The notes under the pieces were generated by a model, which was not told the origin of the DNA, did not search any database, and saw nothing but the letters and a program-made list of their open reading frames with translations. Source: Dipteronia dyeriana (lineage: Eukaryota > Streptophyta > Magnoliopsida > Sapindales > Sapindaceae). Taken from it: 64,000 nt of DNA. Where the stretch lies: contig CM065301.1 in the NCBI GenBank assembly GCA_032871835.1, forward strand, positions 9,804,413-9,868,412, read 5' to 3'. This document shows positions 60,791-64,000 of the stretch, one piece after another (positions within the stretch are counted from its first letter, which is position 1; every line of letters begins with the position of its first letter). Made by a program: the position numbers and the translations under genes.

Positions 60791-61485
60791 ACCACCCTCC
60801 TAGTTCTCACCAAACCACTGGGCACTGAATGAAATAATCAATCGCAACTCTCTCATTACTCTGCACAAACAGCATGCCAAAATAGTATATTATTACACGA
60901 TTTAATATATGTTTCATTGTACGGAGACATGTTAATATCATTACACAATTAAATATACATATCTGTACACAATAAAATTTTGCATCGTCCAATGATTATG
61001 GGTTAACAAAAATAGAGTTCGTAAAACATTCAAAATCGATTTCACATTCTGTTTTTATTACAAGAAAAAACAACATACGACCCTATAAGAGATTCAAAAC
61101 AAAAACGAAAACAAAAACAAAAACAACATACCTTCGATTGCAAAACGACTAATTTTTAGACAATGTACATCTCCAATCGTTTTCTATATTGTAGAGAGAG
61201 AATGTTGATGAGAGAGAGTGTGGGTATAGAGATAATGAGCAGTTTAGGATAGAGATAGAGAATTCATAGAAAGAGAGAGATGTTGATGAAAGAAACATAT
61301 TATCAATATGTGTTTGAGAGATATAATTTGAAAATGTTTTTTCATTAAATTGAAAAAATGTTTTTCATTAAATTCAAAAAGTAAGGGTATTTTTGTAAAG
61401 TTTCCTATAATAATGGATAAAAACAATCAACTTATTGAAAGTGCATATTCTTGAATTCAACCTTAATTTAAAGGCTATTTAATGG

Positions 61486-61494
61486 AATTCCCTC

Positions 61495-61543
<49 letters not shown>

Positions 61544-61651
61544 ATATTAATATTATATAATTTATTATATTATAATATATATATAATAATTATAATATAT
61601 ATATATTATTGTATAAATGTTTTTAGTTCTAGTTGGAAATAAATTATTCTG

Positions 61652-61690
<39 letters not shown>

Positions 61691-62871
61691 ATGGGCACTT
61701 TGGTCATTTGAAAACCTTGTCTCGTCTTGTTCTAACCATATCAAACGAATAACAGTACAATTAATAGTTTTTTTAAAAAAAAGTTTTTTTTTATATAAAA
61801 AAAAGTGAAAAACAAAATGAAAAACAAAAACGAAAACAAAAAACAAGTATGTTGTGTCTTTCAAATATTTCACTTTTAACACTAATTTTGTTTTTCATTT
61901 TTTTGTTTTTGTTTTTATAAAATAAAATGAAAAATGATTAACGAACGTGTTTTCGAAATCGTTTTTAAAAAATAAAAACGAAAACGGACTGAAAAACATC
62001 TGTAGAACAGAGTCTAAGGCTCTTCAAGAATGTATCACTTTGGAATTCCAACAATCTGTTTAATTGGTACAAATTGTGACCACGATCTCGTAAATATTTC
62101 GATTCCAACAAACGATAACACTATAGCTTCAATCCGAATAATTCTTAAAAAATTAGTGTTTTCAATTTGAAAGGGTCATTCTAGCTATATATGAAATCCT
62201 AGATTAATAAGTCCAATTATGGGGAAATTAATTCAAAGCAATTGATTGAAATATGATATATATGTGTGTGTGAGTTAGTATTTACACCCGATGTAAACTG
62301 GATTCCGAATTTAATTTGCATCGATACAAATCAGATTCCGGCCTCTATAATTCTGTATAGTATGGAGTATGTAGACATACAAAAACACAAATATAATGAT
62401 TTAATGAAGGTGAATTTGATTGAAAATTCTTCTTAAATATGCAAGTGGGTAGAAAATGAGAGTGAGCTTGTATTGTAGATTTGTAGTATAGTAAAAAGAA
62501 GATATATGTAAAGAAGAGTAATAGTGTGCCCCCCGGTTTTATCGGGGAAATGTGATTCGTTGTTGTATCTATCTGCTTCTGCTTTGTGAATCGGTACAAA
62601 AATACCGACTGGAGAGTCGAGACTTTTAAGACCTGAGACTTGCAGACTGAATAGTTTATAGTAATTAATTGGTAGATTTGGTCTTTATTAGGACAAGCAA
62701 AGAAAAGCAATTGTGAAACAACATTAACAACAGCAGTAGCAACAACTAAAGAGAAACAGTGCCTGCAACTTTTTACTTATAAGACCTACTTGAACCGCCA
62801 CTCATAAACCCCCCAACATCTCTCTCTCCAAACTTTTATTGGTTCTCACTTGCTTTGTTCATCACTGTAAC
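61486..62871. other. (TA)n tracts and DUF1635 gene upstream region
   Basis: Long (TA)n runs at 61497-61540 and 61657-61688, then GAAAACAAAAACG-type A-rich DNA. Closer to the DUF1635 gene the DNA is less repetitive. TTATAAGACC at 62777-62786 is a weak TATA candidate, and CTCTCTCTCC at 62820 is typical of a plant leader. Confidence 0.45.
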
Positions 62872-63826
62872 ATGGACAATCAACAACGCAACCCTCTTCT
62901 CAGTTTTGCTTACTACTTCCAGGGAAAGGTACAACTACTGCTACTACACTCTACATTTCTTCTTAATTTCTTGTTTGTCTTTGCAATTTTAGGTCTAATT
63001 TTTTATGTGGGTTGGTGTCAATTTTGGTTCTTTTTGACAGACTATGGAGGAAATCAAGCATTCTTTAGTGTACACAACTCTGGAGTTGGAGCAGACAAGA
63101 GTAGCTGTTCAAGAAGAGCTGAAAAAGAGAGATGATCAATTGCTTCATCTGAAAGATTTGCTCAGCAAAGTCATCAGAGAAAGAGATACTGCTCAAGAGA
63201 AATGTCAGAGACTTGTCTATGAAAACCATTTACAACAACAACTGTACCTGCAACAACAACAACAACAACAACAACTACAACAGCAACAACAACAAGCAGG
63301 TCCTCTGTCTGGGATTTCAAGCATTGAAGATGAACCCAGAAGAGGAATCGACTCCAACAATGGTTTCTCATCATCAGATTGTGAAGAAAGCATTGTTTCT
63401 TCACCAGTAATTGACCCAATTCCACTACCACAACCACCCCAATTGCCTCCACCACCAACACAATCACAACCACCACAACCAGAACCAAACATAGAACTTG
63501 TGCCTGAAAAGCCTTTACCTGAAAAAGGAAAGCTTTTACAGGCAGTCATGAAAGCTGGTCCACTCTTGCAGACTCTCCTTTTAGCAGGACCACTTCCTCA
63601 ATGGAGACACCCACCTCCACCACTTGAATCTTTTGAGATCCCACCAGTCACCATACCTTCTCCTCCACCACCACCACCACCAACACAACTCCTCCACCAA
63701 GACTCCTTGGTCAACATTCTAAACATCAACAACAACTCATGTGGTAAAGTCAATAGAAAAAGACTCAACTCTGATGGCTCTGAGTCTCCTACAGAGAACA
63801 AGTATCCAAGGCTCATTCTCCATTGA
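62872..63826 (+). CDS. DUF1635 family protein
   Basis: Two exons, 62872-62928 and 63041-63826, with a 112-bp GT-AG intron, give 280 residues. Exon 1 codes MDNQQRNPLLSFAYYFQGK. Exon 2 opens with MEEIKHSLVYTTLELEQTR, then ELKKRDDQLLHLKDLLSKVI and RERDTAQEKCQRL, the charged, probably coiled-coil core of the plant DUF1635 family. A poly-Q tract follows (about residues 84-104), then proline runs (PPPPTQSQPPQPEP; PPPPPPP) and the C-terminal NRKRLNSDGSESPTENKYPR. GKLLQAVMKAGPLLQTLLLA is another block of this family. The function of DUF1635 is not known. Translation could also start at the ATG of exon 2, as in some relatives. The frame is intact. Confidence 0.88.
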
Positions 63827-64000
63827 CTAGTACTGATTTCATCATATTTTTAATATAATTATAGATTTTACTGATGAAGGTGGAAAACTGATCTAGCGTT
63901 TGTACAGATGATGATGATGATGATGAGACCAAAGTCCGGGATTGTTTTTTGTGTTTGAACTTTGAAGTCATAATTTTTGTCTCTTTTCTTTTTATCTTCT
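63827..64000 (+). other. 3' UTR of the DUF1635 gene
   Basis: Downstream non-coding sequence with a (GAT)n microsatellite (63908-63926). No poly(A) signal of the strict AATAAA form was seen before the window ends. Confidence 0.4.

Larger units (their letters stand above)
56480..61485. mobile_element. Mutator-like element with DUF1985 and MURA remnants
   Basis: Terminal inverted repeats of about 95 bp: left 56483-56580 (ATTCAAGAATATACATGTTC, TTGATTGTTTTTATCCA) and right 61385-61484, which in reverse complement reads ATTCAAGAATATGCACTTTC and TTGATTGTTTTTATCCA. Inside are two + strand DUF1985-like fragments and one minus-strand MURA transposase remnant, so the two gene sets converge. MULEs that carry an Ulp1-related gene (Kaonashi type) have this content. 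Both flanks are (TA)n tracts, so no TSD can be defined. All genes are broken. Confidence 0.75.

Noticed and set aside
63174..63549. Reverse-strand open frames rich in V or C
   Set aside because: They are the antisense of the CAA and CCA repeats of the DUF1635 gene.
1..64000. CRISPR arrays, bacterial operons, rRNA genes, viral genomes
   Set aside because: No regularly spaced direct repeats with unique spacers, no Shine-Dalgarno-led gene clusters, no rRNA cores; the window is ordinary plant nuclear DNA with many transposons.

Overview
This window looks like nuclear DNA of a flowering plant, most likely a eudicot. It is strongly AT-rich, its genes have short exons with GT-AG introns, and about half of it is recognisable transposon debris. 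The gene families present (nodulin-like major facilitator, plant shugoshin, NSE6/ASAP1-like, DUF1635) also fit a plant. Nothing in it suggests bacteria, an organelle or a virus. All family names rest on motif recognition by eye; no database search was run.

Four host genes are supported, all on the + strand. (1) 2926-4596 is an intronless NFD4-like/nodulin-like MFS membrane protein. (2) 17763-23368 is a 12-exon gene resembling NSE6/ASAP1 (CANIN/SLF2-like) of the SMC5/6 complex. It has a perfect E2F site 52 bp before its ATG, and a one-base reading-frame break at the start of exon 10. (3) 25710-29152 is a 10-exon shugoshin whose C-terminal SGO box lies in a 69-residue in-frame tandem duplication; a 16-codon internal exon is also duplicated. 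(4) 62872-63826 is a two-exon DUF1635 protein with poly-Q and poly-P tracts. Genes 2 and 3 both act on chromosome cohesion and repair and lie 2.3 kb apart, but nothing shows that they are co-regulated.

Between the genes the window is a stack of mobile elements. A decayed minus-strand Ty1/copia element (9864-16950) has about 1.05-kb LTRs. It has no usual tRNA-Met primer site; a 14-nt segment at that position is complementary to its own LTR. A non-autonomous LTR element (42208-44910, TSD ATTAA) has a related solo LTR (51517-52435, TSD AGAGA). A Mutator-like element (about 56480-61485) carries an internally deleted MURA transposase and two DUF1985 (Ulp1-associated) fragments. Two copies of a terminal-inverted-repeat family are filled with a degenerate CCGAGC-TTTT repeat (6975-8052 and about 39866-41930); the second is interrupted by a 965-bp MULE-type MITE with a perfect 9-bp TSD. 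Several smaller MITEs, three tandem foldback hairpins (45943-47030) with a fourth copy at 55240, tRNA-derived SINE-like sequences and a CACTA-type terminus complete the set.

The best candidates for something new are the duplicated SGO box, the copia element's possible self-priming (Tf1-like) primer site, and the CCGAGC-repeat element family.
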